From Lewinella sp. JB7 (GTDB lineage: Bacteria; Bacteroidota; Bacteroidia; Chitinophagales; Saprospiraceae), in contig NZ_JANCTD010000004.1 of the NCBI RefSeq assembly GCF_024297185.1, positions 1 to 64,000 of the forward strand: a DNA stretch of 64,000 nucleotides, read 5' to 3'. Below the pieces are notes generated by a model. It was given only the letters and a program-made list of their open reading frames with translations. It had not been told where the DNA came from and ran no database searches. Position numbers and translations under genes: made by a program. Of this stretch, positions 63,779-64,000 are shown piece after piece (positions within the stretch are counted from its first letter, which is position 1; each line of letters opens with the position of its first letter).

Positions 63779-64000
63779 ATGAACAACATCCACACGTATT
63801 TTTTCGCACTGATCCTGTTGACGAACCTATTTTCCTGTGATAAGAAGGAAGAGGAGTTCGTCGACCCGTCGGACCCGGACGCGCTCAGCGCGGTACTGAT
63901 TCTTCCCGACGGCAACGTTCGCCAGGACGGTGCCCCGCCGCCGCCCACCGCCGCGGCCTCGGCCCCTTCCGTCACCAACCGTATTCCCGAGTTGATCAGT
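63779..64000 (+). CDS. Lipoprotein (cut by window end)
   Basis: The first 74 residues only: signal MNNIHTYFFALILLTNLFSC with lipidated Cys20, then an acidic stretch (DKKEEEFVDPSDPD) and a Pro/Ala-rich linker (PPPPTAAASAPS). The frame is open at base 64000. The remainder and function are unknown. Confidence 0.75.
   Translation, partial: MNNIHTYFFALILLTNLFSCDKKEEEFVDPSDPDALSAVLILPDGNVRQDGAPPPPTAAASAPSVTNRIPELIS

Overview
The window reads as a chromosomal segment of a fairly GC-rich member of the Bacteroidota, most likely a Saprospiria/Lewinella-type bacterium (inference). The evidence is Bacteroidota-type promoters (TTG, about 19-21 nt, TAnnTTTG), almost no Shine-Dalgarno sequences, a 289-residue primary sigma factor without region 1.1, the rpmB-rpmG-DUF4295 ribosomal cluster, type IX secretion (T9SS) signals, a PorV-like barrel, a large TonB-dependent receptor, and many genes whose closest recognisable families are Bacteroidota-restricted. 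There is no prophage, insertion sequence, CRISPR array or defence island; this is mainly housekeeping and envelope chromosome.

Left part (1-17 kb). The first 560 bases carry three leftward promoters and a CTTTGACAT leader that I read as the control region of an rRNA operon whose 16S gene lies just beyond the left edge. Next comes a leftward nitrogen-assimilation cluster (P-II, Amt, an outer-membrane porin, eukaryotic-type glutamine synthetase). It is followed by an unrecognised 522-residue helical protein, a three-gene export operon (ABC transporter with a degenerate ATPase site, HlyD-like adaptor, TolC-like channel), metZ, a small lipoprotein, hemL, and a rightward operon of a lone receiver domain, a membrane protein and 5-oxoprolinase subunits PxpB and PxpC without PxpA.

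Middle (17-38 kb). A membrane-anchored glucosaminidase diverges from an N-acetylglucosamine-kinase-like gene and pfkA. A perfect 19-bp palindrome lies just in front of the kinase gene. Then follow a PiT-like membrane protein, an AddB-like nuclease with a START-like protein, the primary sigma gene with a clear promoter and a 104-bp degenerate 8-bp repeat behind it, an RNA 2'-O-methyltransferase, a VOC protein, purM, a CDF metal transporter, and an operon of a giant alpha-2-macroglobulin-like lipoprotein with two peptide-type ABC permeases. A LON-domain protein, a HIT protein and GreA follow.

Right part (38-64 kb). A leftward operon encodes a TonB-dependent receptor, a very large T9SS cargo protein and a PorV-like barrel. 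Then come a PRC-barrel protein, an amidohydrolase, three small overlapping or adjacent genes (DUF6435, DUF2256, a cytochrome-oxidase subunit III-like protein), prfB with a programmed +1 frameshift, DUF4295/L33/L28, tRNA-Arg(ACG), a CPBP protease, a SNF2 helicase, a sodium:solute symporter with a 49-residue membrane partner, an MBL-fold hydrolase, an OmpA/HHH pair, ffh, an outer-membrane protein and a lipoprotein cut by the right edge.

The points most worth a second look are the degenerate ABC exporter, the A2M-permease operon, the palindrome before the sugar-kinase/pfkA operon, start codons placed exactly four bases after the -7 promoter element (probable leaderless mRNAs), the stacked rRNA promoters, and the prfB frameshift site.
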